Shown: positions 13,901-22,282 of the stretch, piece after piece
How the letters are laid out: each line of letters begins with the position of its first letter
Position numbering within the stretch: the first letter of the stretch is position 1
From: Rhizobacter sp. OV335
Lineage (GTDB): Bacteria; Pseudomonadota; Gammaproteobacteria; Burkholderiales; Burkholderiaceae_C
DNA length: 64,000 bases
Assembly: GCF_900142965.1 (NCBI RefSeq)
Contig: NZ_FRCQ01000004.1
Location: forward strand, 1-64,000
Direction of reading: 5' to 3'
The notes under the pieces: model-generated
Seen by the model: only the letters and a program-made list of their open reading frames with translations
Database searches by the model: none
What the model was told of the DNA's origin: nothing
Program-made: the position numbers and the translations under genes

Positions 13901-14612
13901 CCCGCATCGGCAGCGAGCCGGTGTTGACGTTCGGGCCGAGCAGCGGCAGCAGCGCGGCCAGGATCTCCAGGTCGGCCGGCGCCAGGTAGGCGGGCCGGTT
14001 GCGCAGCATGTCGATCACGCTCGGCGAATGCGGGCGGTGCGAGCCGAGCTCGCCGGTGCGCCGCAGGCTGCCCAGGTGCAGCGTCAGCACCAGCGTGCCG
14101 GCGCGCGCGGCCAGCACGTACATCAGCGTGCGCTGCGGCACGGTGGCCGCGCTCGGCGGCGGCACCGGCCGGCCGGCGATGTCGGCCAACTCGGCCAGCC
14201 ACATCCGCACCGGGCGCGGCCAGTCGTCGGCGGTCGGCACCGGCGCGGCACGGGCCACCGGGGTGGGAGTCGTGTCGAGGCGGCGCGGCGGCGCGAGGTC
14301 GGGGTTCTTGCGGCGGCGCAGTTCGAGCGCCTCGAAGGCCATCAGCGCGGCGGCCACGTGCTTGCAGTTCAGGCCGACCGGGCATGAGCAGACGCCGCGC
14401 ACTTGCAGGCCGAGCCGCCGGTCGATCGGCAACTCGATGCGCTGCTCGTACACGTGGGCGCCGCTGCCGCGCATTCGCGTGAGCAGCGCCTCGCCGTCGA
14501 TCTGCATCGCCAGCAGGGCCTGCTCGGGTTGGAGCGCCATCGCCCGCGTCAGCGTCACGCGGTCGAACTGCTGGCCGAAATCGAACTCGGGGGGAATGGA
14601 AAATTCGGTCAT
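10980..14612 (-). CDS. SWIM zinc-finger SNF2-family DEAD/DEAH helicase
   Basis: Large soluble ATPase of 1210 residues. It opens with a SWIM zinc finger (Cys75-x-Cys77-x5-Cys83-x-His85), then a long region typical of bacterial SNF2 proteins, then the motor. Motif I is DDMGLGKTLQTLALL near residue 764 and motif II is DEAQ near 859. Motif III is the LCLSGTPLENHLGELW segment, and motifs V-VI are GGVGLNLTAADTV and DRAYRIGQ. The family (SWI2/SNF2, RapA/HepA relatives) translocates on double-stranded DNA to remodel protein-DNA or RNA polymerase complexes. The start ATG is at 14612. It heads a three-gene coupled unit with the deacetylase and acetyltransferase. The biological role is not known from sequence. 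Confidence 0.92.
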   Translation of the reverse strand: MTEFSIPPEFDFGQQFDRVTLTRAMALQPEQALLAMQIDGEALLTRMRGSGAHVYEQRIELPIDRRLGLQVRGVCSCPVGLNCKHVAAALMAFEALELRRRKNPDLAPPRRLDTTPTPVARAAPVPTADDWPRPVRMWLAELADIAGRPVPPPSAATVPQRTLMYVLAARAGTLVLTLHLGSLRRTGELGSHRPHSPSVIDMLRNRPAYLAPADLEILAALLPLLGPNVNTGSLPMRGRDALAVVELILRSGRAWIVPPSLGELPHPPGAAAQRVDEPLPVSLHWFADEMGDWHTQWRGPEDEPVVVVMLPEPQAIDLGGLALRPAALQGVSPDAPVVDWLSRMPPVPAELLSSFTERLQGLAVQRGLQLPVPDERARALRNLGTLALVPVLRLGTCVDAASEAMLHQRFGTRASRPLVSDHAPRQASVQLLLRYRVPGMPPVDYHLPAGQAEATFLDATRVSGATTAQLTRFDRDADAEAAAVRAMTDPLRLRPWSLAAGAAMQRQSTFGSGRIVSAGYGVALEGQPMIFVPQQRDQWPQLLTQEVPRLKEQGWLVEIDDDFPFELHEADDWTVDLQQDPGSEWFRLGLKLTVEGQPVNLVPLLVGLVQSGWLKVDSALRAGTGEVLVPWPGEAPPSAPLPLGAPARQRLLRVPVQRIAPLLDWLRGVFEKPTMKAADASVQLSRFDLGTLDALTTGARVVAPPSLDALIRELRGLGNGNGLPPVEPSPHVNATLRHYQLDGLAWMDFLRRARLGGVLADDMGLGKTLQTLALLQGELDAGRLDRPSLVVVPTSLVDNWHTEAQRFTPQLKTLVLHGARRMQHFERLGQAHLVITSYPLAVRDIDVLAAQDWHYVVLDEAQRIKNSRSQAALALKGLRAQHRLCLSGTPLENHLGELWSLMDFVCPGLLGSELQFRERYRQPIEKRQDHLQAQHLARRVRPFILRRTKQQVAQELPAKTETLLRVELSGAQADLYETVRATMDEKLRDAIEKQGLARSQIMVLDALLKLRQVCCDPRLLKGDAQAAAGKAAPSAKLELLLDLLPTLVEDGRRVLLFSQFTEMLALIEPELVRLKLPYLLLTGETDDRAGLVAQFQQGEVPLFLISLKAGGVGLNLTAADTVILYDPWWNPAVEQQAIDRAYRIGQDKPVFVYKLLASGTVEDKMIELQARKAGLADLLLKGVASDAALNAEDFDDLFKPLSDGAPKEGD

Positions 14613-14669
14613 GGGCTGCGGGCCATTGTCGTTCAGCCGGCGGCCTCATCCATGCGATGCTCGCGCCCC

Positions 14670-15800
14670 ATGCAAAGACGCGAATTCATCGCCGCGGCCG
14701 GGGCCGCGGTGTCGTCGGCGGTGTCGCCCGAAGTGTCCTTCGCCGCGCCGACCGAGACCAGCGTGCGCCCGCGTCCGCTGGTCTTCCCGGCCGATTTCGG
14801 CGCCCACCCGCAGACGCGCACCGAGTGGTGGTATGTCACCGGCTGGGTACAGACACAGACGCAGGCGCAGGCGCAGGCCGCAGCCGGCGCGGCGCCCGCG
14901 CTGTACGGCTTCCAGGTCACCTTCTTCCGCTCGGCCACCGGGCTGGCGGCGTCGCCGAGCCGCTTCGCCGCACAGCAGCTGGTGTTCGCGCACGCGGTGC
15001 TCGGCGACGTGGCGGGCAAGCGCCAGCGGCACGACCAGCGCATCGCGCGCGCCGGCTTCGGCATCGCCGACACCACCGAGGGCGACACCGGCGTGCTGCT
15101 GCGCGACTGGTCCCTGCGCCGCGAGGGCAGCGCCGACGCGAGCCGCTACACGACACGCGTGGCCAGCGAGCGCGGCGGCTTTGCGTTCGAGCTCTCGTTC
15201 GCGGCGACGCAGCCGGTGCTGGTGCAGGGCGAGGCCGGCTTCTCGCGCAAGGGCCCGAAGCCCTGGCAGGCGAGCCACTACTACAGCGAGCCGCAGCTGC
15301 GCGCCAGCGGCACGCTGACGCTCGACGGCCGAGCGCTCGCGGTGCAGGGCCGGGCCTGGTTCGACCATGAATGGAGCGACCACGCGCTGGCCGAAGAGGC
15401 GGTCGGCTGGGACTGGATCGGCATCAACCTCGACGACGGCAGCGCGCTGATGGCGGTGCGGCACCGGCGCGCCGACGGCTCGCAGTTCTACGCCGGCGGC
15501 AGCTTCCGCGCCGCGGGCGGGGCGGTGCGCAACTTCAGGACCGACGAGGTGCGCTTCGTCGCCGGCCGCCGCTGGGCGAGCCCGGCGTCGCAGGCGAGCT
15601 ACCCGGTCGAGTGGACGGTCGAGACGCCGGCCGGGCGCTACCGGGTGCGGGCCCTGTTCGACGAACAGGAACTCGACAGCCGCGCCAGCACCGGCGGCTT
15701 CTACTGGGAAGGACTCAGCGAGGTGATGGACGAGTCCGGCCGCAGGGTCGGACTCGGCTACCTCGAGATGACCGGCTATGCCGGCCGCCTGCGCACTTGA
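14670..15800 (+). CDS. AttH/CrtC-like lipocalin-fold protein with Tat signal
   Basis: Exported protein of 376 residues from the CrtC/AttH family (N-terminal lipocalin-like domain of carotenoid 1,2-hydratase; DUF2006/PF07143). Family markers are TRTEWWYVTGW, YGFQVTFFR, WFDHEWSDHAL and GWDWIGINLDDG. The N-terminus MQRREFIAAAGA has a twin-arginine motif and a cleavage-like Ala stretch near residue 27. An ATG six codons upstream (14652) is an alternative start. Residues ~61-70 are a Gln/Thr/Ala repeat encoded by hexamers. AttH genes usually sit beside an ABC exporter; here none is present, so it is an orphan. A carotenoid role is unsupported, with no carotenoid genes nearby. Confidence 0.8.
   Translation: MQRREFIAAAGAAVSSAVSPEVSFAAPTETSVRPRPLVFPADFGAHPQTRTEWWYVTGWVQTQTQAQAQAAAGAAPALYGFQVTFFRSATGLAASPSRFAAQQLVFAHAVLGDVAGKRQRHDQRIARAGFGIADTTEGDTGVLLRDWSLRREGSADASRYTTRVASERGGFAFELSFAATQPVLVQGEAGFSRKGPKPWQASHYYSEPQLRASGTLTLDGRALAVQGRAWFDHEWSDHALAEEAVGWDWIGINLDDGSALMAVRHRRADGSQFYAGGSFRAAGGAVRNFRTDEVRFVAGRRWASPASQASYPVEWTVETPAGRYRVRALFDEQELDSRASTGGFYWEGLSEVMDESGRRVGLGYLEMTGYAGRLRT
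14850..14879 (+). repeat. Short hexamer repeat inside the AttH-like gene
   Basis: Five consecutive six-base units (CAGACA, CAGACG, CAGGCG, CAGGCG, CAGGCC) encode Gln-Thr and Gln-Ala dipeptides. Being in frame, expansion or contraction would alter only the length of a loop in the protein. Confidence 0.8.
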
Positions 15801-15806
15801 AGAAAC

Positions 15807-16889
15807 TCAGAGTTTCTGTGCCTGCATGAAGTCGTCGAACGCGGCTTCGGCGAAGCGGAACCACAGCACCTGGTCGGCGCGGAACTTGGTGTAGTCCTCG
15901 TAGACCTTCTTCCACGCCGGGTTCTTGCCCGACAGCTCGCTGTAGTAGTCCATCGACACCTTGAAGCAGGCTTCCATCACGTCCTTCGGGAAGCGATGCA
16001 GCTTGGTGCCGGCGCCGACCAGTTGCTTCAGCGCGCCCGGGTTGCGGGCGTCGTACTTGGCCTGCATGTCGACGTGCGCGTGCGACGACGCGGCTTCGAC
16101 GATGGCCTTGTACTCCGGCGTCAGCGCGTCATAGGCCTTGGTGTTGATGAACAGGTCGACCTGCGGGCCGCCTTCCCACCAGCCGGGGTAGTAGTAGTGC
16201 GGCGCGACCTTGTTGAAGCCGAGCTTCTGGTCGTCGTACGGGCCGACCCATTCGGCGGCGTCGATCGTGCCCTTCTCGAGCGCGGGATAGATGTCGCCGC
16301 CCGGCAGGTTCTGCGGCACCGCGCCCAGGCGTTCGATGATGCGGCCGGCAAAGCCGCCGATGCGGAACTTCAGGCCCTTCATGTCGGCGACGGTGTTGAT
16401 TTCCTTGCGGAACCAGCCGCCCATCTGCGCGCCGGTGTTGCCGCCGGGGAAGTTGATGATGTTGTAGTTGCGGTAGAAGTCGCGCATCAGCTTCAGGCCG
16501 TTGCCTTCGAGCATCCATGCCGTCATCTGGCGCGAGTTCAGCCCGAACGGGATCGAGGCGCCGATCGCGAAGGTCTCGTCCTTGCCGAAGAAGTAGTACG
16601 GCACGGTGTGCGCCATCTCGACGGTGCCGTTCTGCACGCCGTCGACCACGCCGAAGGCCGGCATGATCTCGCCGGCCGCGTGCACCGAGATCTGGAACTT
16701 GCCGCCGGTCATCTCGCCGACCTTCTTCGCGAACACTTCGCCGCCGCCGTAGATGGTGTCGAGCGATTTCGGGAAGCTGGAGGCCAGGCGCCAGCGCAGC
16801 GCCTGCTGTGCGTGCACCACGGCCGGCGCCATGCCGGCGGCCAGCACGCCGGCGAGGCCGGTCTGACGGATGAAGGAACGACGTTCCAT
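15807..16889 (-). CDS. TRAP transporter substrate-binding protein (DctP family)
   Basis: Periplasmic solute receptor of 360 residues of the DctP family, which delivers organic acids to a TRAP (DctQM) transporter. The Tat-type leader MERRSFIRQTGLAG ends in VVHAQQ, with cleavage likely near residue 28. The ligand-binding region contains the family arginine in GLKFRIGGFAGR and the ALEKGTIDAAEWVGPYD block, which is typical of 2-oxo-acid/lactate-type receptors such as TakP. A strong AAAGGAG site precedes the ATG. No DctQ or DctM gene lies next to it, so it must work with membrane subunits encoded elsewhere. Confidence 0.92.
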   Translation of the reverse strand: MERRSFIRQTGLAGVLAAGMAPAVVHAQQALRWRLASSFPKSLDTIYGGGEVFAKKVGEMTGGKFQISVHAAGEIMPAFGVVDGVQNGTVEMAHTVPYYFFGKDETFAIGASIPFGLNSRQMTAWMLEGNGLKLMRDFYRNYNIINFPGGNTGAQMGGWFRKEINTVADMKGLKFRIGGFAGRIIERLGAVPQNLPGGDIYPALEKGTIDAAEWVGPYDDQKLGFNKVAPHYYYPGWWEGGPQVDLFINTKAYDALTPEYKAIVEAASSHAHVDMQAKYDARNPGALKQLVGAGTKLHRFPKDVMEACFKVSMDYYSELSGKNPAWKKVYEDYTKFRADQVLWFRFAEAAFDDFMQAQKL

Positions 16890-17005
16890 GCGGTGTCTCC
16901 TTTGAATGGGGTGATGCGGGTGAACCGCGGAATTCTAGAAGTCGCCCTGCGCCGCACGCTGCGGTGTTTCCCCGTCAGCGAAACTACGCACGGCGGCCCG
17001 GCCGC

Positions 17006-18394
17006 TTACAGGCCGGCGATCTTCATCTCGGGGATCAGCACCGAGCCGATGGTCTTGGTGCCCATCGTGTACGCATCGGAGCCGACCGCGACGATGTTCT
17101 TCAGCATCTGCTTCAGGTTGCCGGCGATCGTGATCTCGTGCACCGGGTAGGCGATGCGGCCGTTCTCGACCCAGAAGCCGGCGGCACCGCGCGAGTAGTC
17201 GCCGGTCACGTAGTTCACGCCCTGCCCCATCAGCTCGATCACGAACAGCCCGCGGCCCAGCTTGCGCAGCATCTCGTCGAGGTTGTCGCCGGGCTTGGTC
17301 AGCCGGCTGCTGAAGGTGAGGTTCTGCGAGCCGCCGGCGTGGCCGGTGGTCTTCATGCCGAGCTTGCGCGCCGAGTAGCTCGACAGGAAATAGCCTTGCA
17401 CGACGCCGCCGGAGACGACATCGCGCACCCGCGTGACGACGCCTTCGTCGTCGAACGGCGCGCTGCCTTTGCCGCCGCGCACGTGCGGGTTCTCGCGCAG
17501 GTCGATGTGCGGCGCGAGCACCTCCTTGCCGAGGCTGTCGAGCAGGAAGCTGGAGTTGCGGTACAGCGCGCCGCCGCTGGTGGCCTGCACGTAGCCACCG
17601 AGCAGCCCGGTGGCGAGCGTCGACTCGAACAGCACCGGCACCACGCAGGTCTTGATCTTGCGCGACTTCAGGCGCGACAGCGCGCGCTCGGCGGCGTAGC
17701 GGCCGATGGCCTCGGGGCTGGCCAGGTCAGCGGGTGAGCGCATCGAGCTGTACCAGGCGTCGCGCTGCATGTCGTCGCCGCCGCGGCCGGGCAGCGACGC
17801 GATCGGCGCCACCGACACCGAATGCCGCGAGCTCGCATAGCCACCGCGAAAACCGCGGCTGTTGCCGGCGAAGAAATGCGATTGCTGCGCCGACACGCCG
17901 GCGCCTTCGGAATTGGTGATGCGGCGGTCGGTGGTGATCGCGGCGGCTTCGCAGCGCTGCGCGATCTCGGCCGCCTGGGCAGCGTCGATGTCCCAGGGGT
18001 GGAACAGGTCGAGGTCGCGGGTGGCGGCTTCGCCGAGCGCCAGGTCGGCATCATCGGGCAGGCCGGCGGCTGGGTCTTCGGCGGTGAAGCGGGCGATGTC
18101 GTAGGCGGCCTTGACCGTCTGCTCGAGCGCGGCCGGCGAAAAATCGGAGGTGCTGGCGTTGCCGCGGCGCTGGCCGAGGTACACGGTGACGCCGATCGAC
18201 TTGTCGCGGTTGCGCTCGACGTTCTCGATCTCGCCCTTGCGCACCGACACCGACAGGCCCGCGCCTTCGGACACCTCGACCCCCATGTCGCTCGCGCCGA
18301 GCGTCTTGCCGAGCGACAACGCGTCTTCGACGAGTTGCTGGAAGCGCTCGCGCGAGTACGCGAAACCGTGGGTGGTGAGTGCAGGCTGGGTCAT
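17006..18394 (-). CDS. pmbA: Metalloprotease PmbA/TldE
   Basis: 462 residues, the expected length for PmbA (TldE), partner of TldD in a heterodimeric protease that matures modified peptides and degrades unfolded peptides. Characteristic blocks are VRKGEIENVERNRDKSIGVT near the N-terminus, RRITNSEGAGVSAQQSHFFA in the middle, and a C-terminal region with NLTFSSRLTKPGDN and GQGVNYVTGDYSRGAAGFWVE. PmbA lacks the zinc-binding HExxxH of TldD, and I see none here. It is divergent from darP with only ~68 bp between them, the conserved arrangement in proteobacteria (pmbA-yjgA). Confidence 0.95.
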   Translation of the reverse strand: MTQPALTTHGFAYSRERFQQLVEDALSLGKTLGASDMGVEVSEGAGLSVSVRKGEIENVERNRDKSIGVTVYLGQRRGNASTSDFSPAALEQTVKAAYDIARFTAEDPAAGLPDDADLALGEAATRDLDLFHPWDIDAAQAAEIAQRCEAAAITTDRRITNSEGAGVSAQQSHFFAGNSRGFRGGYASSRHSVSVAPIASLPGRGGDDMQRDAWYSSMRSPADLASPEAIGRYAAERALSRLKSRKIKTCVVPVLFESTLATGLLGGYVQATSGGALYRNSSFLLDSLGKEVLAPHIDLRENPHVRGGKGSAPFDDEGVVTRVRDVVSGGVVQGYFLSSYSARKLGMKTTGHAGGSQNLTFSSRLTKPGDNLDEMLRKLGRGLFVIELMGQGVNYVTGDYSRGAAGFWVENGRIAYPVHEITIAGNLKQMLKNIVAVGSDAYTMGTKTIGSVLIPEMKIAGL

Positions 18395-18462
18395 GGGATC
18401 GGGGTGTTTTAGCGAGGGCTATCATACCGACGCCCTTGCCCGCGCATCCCTCGTTTCCCCTC

Positions 18463-19035
18463 ATGGCCCCTCGAACTCCCAAGAATCACGTGCCCGACCC
18501 CGCCGCCTCCGATGAGAGCGACGACGACTACGACGGCCCCAGCAAGACGCAACTCAAGAAAGAGATGCACGAGCTGCAGACGCTGGGCGAGGCTTTCGCG
18601 GCGCTGCCCGAGAGCCGCATCGTCGGCCTGCCGATCTCCGAGACGCTGATCGACGCGGTGATGCAATACCGCCGCACCCGCTCGCACGAGGGCCGGCGCC
18701 GCCAGATGCAGTACATCGGCAAGCTGATGCGGCGCAACGACGTCGATGCGATCCGCGAGGCGGTCACCGCGATGCAGCTCGGCCAGGCCAAGGATTCGCT
18801 GGCGCTGCACGAGGCCGAGCGCCTGCGCGCCGAGCTGATCGCGAGCGACGACGCGCTGACCGCCTGGACCCAGAAGCACCCCGGCGGCGACCTGCAGCAG
18901 CTGCGCAGCCTGATCCGCGCGGCGCGCAAGGATGCCGCGGTGGCGCCGGAGCAGCGCAGCGGCCGCGCCTACCGCGAGCTGTTCCAGTTCATCAAGTCGC
19001 AGGAGCTGGCGAATGACGACCACGGCGGCGAATGA
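18463..19035 (+). CDS. darP: Ribosome maturation factor DarP/YjgA (DUF615)
   Basis: 190-residue DUF615 protein, known in E. coli as DarP/YjgA, a factor that associates with late 50S precursors and helps peptidyl-transferase-centre maturation. It has an acidic Asp/Ser-rich N-terminal tail (residues ~13-28), then SKTQLKKEMHELQTLGE, LPISETLIDAV, and RRRQMQYIGKLMR, all typical of the family. The ATG at 18463 is preferred over an upstream in-frame extension because it begins the conserved part. The end overlaps the next gene by 23 nt. It is divergent from pmbA, as in many proteobacteria. Confidence 0.93.
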   Translation: MAPRTPKNHVPDPAASDESDDDYDGPSKTQLKKEMHELQTLGEAFAALPESRIVGLPISETLIDAVMQYRRTRSHEGRRRQMQYIGKLMRRNDVDAIREAVTAMQLGQAKDSLALHEAERLRAELIASDDALTAWTQKHPGGDLQQLRSLIRAARKDAAVAPEQRSGRAYRELFQFIKSQELANDDHGGE

Positions 19036-19627
19036 CGCGACCGGCGGCGGGGGCGCGTGCGCCCCGCTCGGCACGGTGCGCATCGGCCTGGTGTCGATCA
19101 GCGACCGGGCCTCGACCGGCGTCTACGAGGACAAGGGCCTGCCGGCGCTGCAGGCTTGGCTGAGCCGGGCGCTGCGCAACCCGATCGAATGGGAAACGCG
19201 GCTGATCCCGGACGAGCAGGCGGTGATCAGCGCGGCGCTGGTCGAGCTGGTCGACCGGCGCGAATGCCACCTGGTGCTGACGACCGGCGGCACCGGCCCG
19301 TCGCCGCGCGACGTGACGCCGGAGGCCACGCTCGCGGTGGCCGACCGCGAGATGCCGGGCTTCGGCGAGCAGATGCGCCAGATCGGCCTGCGCTTCGTGC
19401 CGACGGCGATCCTGTCGCGGCAGGTTGCGGTGCTGCGCGGCAAGGCGCTGATCATCAACCTGCCGGGGCAGCCGAAGTCGATCGCCGAGACGCTGGAGGG
19501 CCTGCCGAACGCGCAGCCGCCGGCGCCAGGGATCTTTGCGGCGGTGCCGTATTGCATCGACCTGATCGGCGGGCCGTACCTGGAGACGGACGAGTCGGTG
19601 TGCCGCGCCTTCCGGCCGAAGCGGTAA
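19013..19627 (+). CDS. mog: Molybdopterin adenylyltransferase (MogA-type)
   Basis: 204 residues of the MogA/MoaB family, which adenylates molybdopterin before molybdenum insertion in molybdenum-cofactor synthesis. The signature TTGGTGPSPRDVTPEAT is intact, with the following MPGFGEQMRQIGL. VRIGLVSISDRASTGVYEDKG forms the first strand and loop, and INLPGQPKSIAETL closes the fold. The ATG at 19013 has AGGAG 8-12 nt upstream and lies inside the end of darP, so translation is coupled. Other molybdenum-cofactor genes are not in this window. It ends 6 bp from the convergent cysE. Confidence 0.92.
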   Translation: MTTTAANDATGGGGACAPLGTVRIGLVSISDRASTGVYEDKGLPALQAWLSRALRNPIEWETRLIPDEQAVISAALVELVDRRECHLVLTTGGTGPSPRDVTPEATLAVADREMPGFGEQMRQIGLRFVPTAILSRQVAVLRGKALIINLPGQPKSIAETLEGLPNAQPPAPGIFAAVPYCIDLIGGPYLETDESVCRAFRPKR

Positions 19628-19633
19628 ACCGGG

Positions 19634-20398
19634 CTACTTGACCAGCTGGTTCATCCGCTCGGCGTCGAAGTGCTCGGTCTTCTGCGCATCCGTCGGCACG
19701 CAATCCGCCTTCGTCGGCGACAGCTTCTCGATCGCCGCCCACAGCAGCGCGATCTGGTGCTCGTGCCCCGACGCGTTGTCGATCAGCCCCTTCATCGCCT
19801 GCGACACCGGGTCGTCGCCCTGCGTGACGCCGTAGGCCGAGAAGCCCTTCTTCGCCGCGCCGTCGTCGGCAGCGGCGACGTCCTTCGCGAGGATGATGCG
19901 CGCCGGGTTGCCGACCGCCGTGGCGCCCGCCGGCACCGGCTTGGTCACCACCGCGCCCGAACCGACCCGCGCGCCCTCGCCGATCGTGAAGCCGCCGAGC
20001 ACGCAGGCATTGGCGCCGAGGATCACGCCGCGCTCGAGCGTCGGATGCCGCTTGGCACCCTTCACCAGCGAGGTGCCGCCGAGCGTCACGCCCTGGTAGA
20101 TCGTGCATTCGTCGCCGATCTCGGCCATCTCGCCGATCACGACGCCCATGCCGTGGTCGATGAAGACGCGCCGGCCGATGGTCGCGCCGGGGTGGATCTC
20201 GATGCCGGAGAAGAAGCGCCCGAGGTGCGAGATGAAGCGCGCCGGCCAGTGCCAGCCGTGCGTCCAGCAGGCGTGCGACCAGCGGTGCATCAGCAGCGCA
20301 TGCAGGCCGGGGTAACAGGTGAGGACCTCCCAGGTGCTGCGCGCGGCGGGGTCGCGCTCGAGGATGCAGGCGATGTCTTCTCGGAGGCGGTCGAACAT
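19634..20398 (-). CDS. cysE: Serine O-acetyltransferase
   Basis: 254-residue serine acetyltransferase, making O-acetylserine from serine and acetyl-CoA, the first step of cysteine synthesis. The N-terminal helical part is short, followed by the left-handed beta-helix hexapeptide repeats. The catalytic segment is [22 protein letters not shown], and the acetyl-CoA-binding region is [23 protein letters not shown]. It ends MNQLVK rather than in the isoleucine that many CysE proteins use to dock into CysK, so complex formation with CysK is doubtful. The C-terminal ~60 residues beyond the helix are long for the family. Confidence 0.93.
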   Translation of the reverse strand: MFDRLREDIACILERDPAARSTWEVLTCYPGLHALLMHRWSHACWTHGWHWPARFISHLGRFFSGIEIHPGATIGRRVFIDHGMGVVIGEMAEIGDECTIYQGVTLGGTSLVKGAKRHPTLERGVILGANACVLGGFTIGEGARVGSGAVVTKPVPAGATAVGNPARIILAKDVAAADDGAAKKGFSAYGVTQGDDPVSQAMKGLIDNASGHEHQIALLWAAIEKLSPTKADCVPTDAQKTEHFDAERMNQLVK

Positions 20399-20478
20399 GG
20401 GGGTGGGGGTGAGACCGGGGCGGGCCAGTTTATCTGGCAGCTTGAAAGTCGGTGGGCATCAGGGACAAGCGCATCGGC

Positions 20479-21198
20479 TCAGCCTCGGCGCTGGATCGCC
20501 CGCGCGATGCCGCGCAGGATGTGCACTTCTTCCGCGCTGAGCCCGGCCCGGTTGATCAGCTGGTTCAGCCGCGGCATCAGCTTCTTCGGCGCCGCCGGAT
20601 CGAGGAAGCCGATGTCGGCGAGCGCCTGCTGCCAGTGATCGAGCAGGCCCTGTACCTGCGCGCCGTCGGCGAGGGTCGGGTCGGACACGCGCGGCACCAC
20701 GTCGAAGCCGCCGAGCGCCTGGCGCCAGTCGTAGGCCAGCAGTTGCACCGCCTGCGCGAGGTTCAGCGAGCCGTAGTCGGGGTGGGTCGGGATGCTGATG
20801 CAGGCGTGGCAGCGGTAGACGTCGTCGTTCGACATGCCGAAGCGCTCGGAGCCGAACACGAAGGCCACGCGCTGCTCGCTGCGCGCCAGCTCGGCGAACA
20901 GCGGCCGCGGCGCGTGCGTGGTCGGGCCGAAATCGCGCGGCGTCATCGCGGTGGCGCAGGCGTAACTGACGCCGTCGAGCGCCTCGGCCAGGCTCGCGAC
21001 CACACGGGCGCGCACCAGCACGTCGGCCGCACCGCTGGCCATCGCGACGGTGTCCTCGTGCACCAGCGCATCGGCAAAACGCGGCGCGACCAGCACCAGG
21101 TCGGAGAAGCCCATCGTCTTCATCGCGCGCGCGGTGGCGCCGATGTTGCCGTAGTGGCTGGTGTTGAGCAGGATGAAGCGGGTGCTGTCGGTGGACAT
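20479..21198 (-). CDS. trmJ: tRNA (cytidine/uridine-2'-O)-methyltransferase TrmJ
   Basis: SPOUT methyltransferase of 239 residues of the TrmH superfamily, TrmJ branch, which 2'-O-methylates position 32 in the tRNA anticodon loop. Visible motifs are motif 1 [20 protein letters not shown], motif 2 [16 protein letters not shown] and motif 3 [20 protein letters not shown]. Length and motif order match TrmJ. It is divergent from suhB, with a 117-bp spacer that contains a TAAAAT candidate -10 box (21233-21238) pointing toward suhB. The pairing of trmJ and suhB is common in gammaproteobacteria and betaproteobacteria. Confidence 0.94.
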   Translation of the reverse strand: MSTDSTRFILLNTSHYGNIGATARAMKTMGFSDLVLVAPRFADALVHEDTVAMASGAADVLVRARVVASLAEALDGVSYACATAMTPRDFGPTTHAPRPLFAELARSEQRVAFVFGSERFGMSNDDVYRCHACISIPTHPDYGSLNLAQAVQLLAYDWRQALGGFDVVPRVSDPTLADGAQVQGLLDHWQQALADIGFLDPAAPKKLMPRLNQLINRAGLSAEEVHILRGIARAIQRRG

Positions 21199-21315
21199 CG
21201 GTGGCTCGGGGATTTCCCCAGGGACGAACGGCTAAAATCCGCGATTATCCGCAGCGCCCCGCGCGCCGCACGCTCTTTCTCACCTCCGTCTGCCTCTCAC
21301 CCTTCAGGGCGCCTC

Positions 21316-22275
21316 ATGTCGCAAGCACTGCATCCCATGCTCAACGTGGCCATCAAGGCCGCACGCGCCGCCGGCGCGATCATCAACCGGGCGTCGCTCG
21401 ACCTCGACCTGCTGAAGGTGAACACCAAGTCGCCGAACGACTTCGTGACCGAGGTGGACCAGATGGCCGAGCAGGTCATCATCGAGACGCTGCTCACGGC
21501 CTACCCCGGCCACGGCATCCTGGCCGAAGAATCCGGCCGCACGCACGGTGCGAAGAACAGCGAATACGTCTGGATCATCGACCCGCTGGACGGCACCACC
21601 AACTTCATCCACGGCTTCCCGGTCTATGCGGTCTCGATCGCGCTGGCGTTCCGCGACCAGATCCAGCAGGCGGTGGTCTACGACCCGACCCGCAACGACC
21701 TGTTCTACGCCTCGAAGGGCCGCGGCGCGTTCCTGAACGACAAGCGGCTGCGCGTCTCCAAGCGCACGCGCATGCAGGAATCGCTGATCGGCACCGGCTT
21801 CCCGTTCCGCAAGGGCGACAACTTCAAGCGCTACGTGAAGATGTTCGAGGAGGTGATGCAGAACTGCGCCGGCCTGCGCCGCCCGGGTGCTGCGGCACTC
21901 GACCTGTGCTACGTGGCCGCGGGCTTCTACGACGGCTTCTTCGAGACCGGCTTGAACCCGTGGGACATCGCCGCCGGCTCGCTGCTGATCACCGAGGCGG
22001 GCGGGCTGATCGGCAACTTCACCGGCGAATCCGACTTCATGTACCAGCGCGAGGTGGTGGCCGGCAACCCGAAGATCTACGGGCAGATGGTCGGGATCCT
22101 CGCGCCGTACACGCGGGTGATCAAGGCGGATGGCACCGCCGCCGCGGCGGTGGCGGCAGACGGTGTACCCGAGCATGCGCTGACGCCCGAATCGGCGCTG
22201 GCGGCGACGGCGAAGCCGGCCGAGCCGGAGAAGAAGAAGGCCGTGCGGATCCGCAAGGCCGATCTGAAGGACTGA
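21316..22275 (+). CDS. suhB: Inositol-1-monophosphatase SuhB
   Basis: 319-residue Mg-dependent inositol monophosphatase-family protein. SuhB also acts with Nus factors on rRNA transcription in E. coli. Metal-binding motifs are clear: LAEESG (motif with paired Glu), [16 protein letters not shown] and [19 protein letters not shown]. The ATG at 21316 begins [20 protein letters not shown] as in SuhB. About 50 C-terminal residues beyond the usual end form an Ala/Pro/Lys-rich tail finishing in Lys-rich sequence; this is an unstructured-looking extension not present in the E. coli protein. Confidence 0.93.
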   Translation: MSQALHPMLNVAIKAARAAGAIINRASLDLDLLKVNTKSPNDFVTEVDQMAEQVIIETLLTAYPGHGILAEESGRTHGAKNSEYVWIIDPLDGTTNFIHGFPVYAVSIALAFRDQIQQAVVYDPTRNDLFYASKGRGAFLNDKRLRVSKRTRMQESLIGTGFPFRKGDNFKRYVKMFEEVMQNCAGLRRPGAAALDLCYVAAGFYDGFFETGLNPWDIAAGSLLITEAGGLIGNFTGESDFMYQREVVAGNPKIYGQMVGILAPYTRVIKADGTAAAAVAADGVPEHALTPESALAATAKPAEPEKKKAVRIRKADLKD

Positions 22276-22282
22276 CCGGCAG

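Noticed and set aside
10551-14387. Very long open frame (1278 codons) antisense to the SNF2 helicase
   Set aside because: It is an antisense shadow caused by extreme third-position GC. It has His/Gln/Arg-rich low-complexity sequence and no domain, while the opposite frame has complete helicase motifs.
14670-15800. Carotenoid biosynthesis gene crtC
   Set aside because: Only the lipocalin-like family match supports it; no other carotenoid gene is present.
15801-15817. AGAAACTCAGAGTTTCT as a bidirectional terminator
   Set aside because: The one-base loop cannot form a hairpin as drawn, and no T-tract follows on either strand. It also overlaps codons of the DctP gene.
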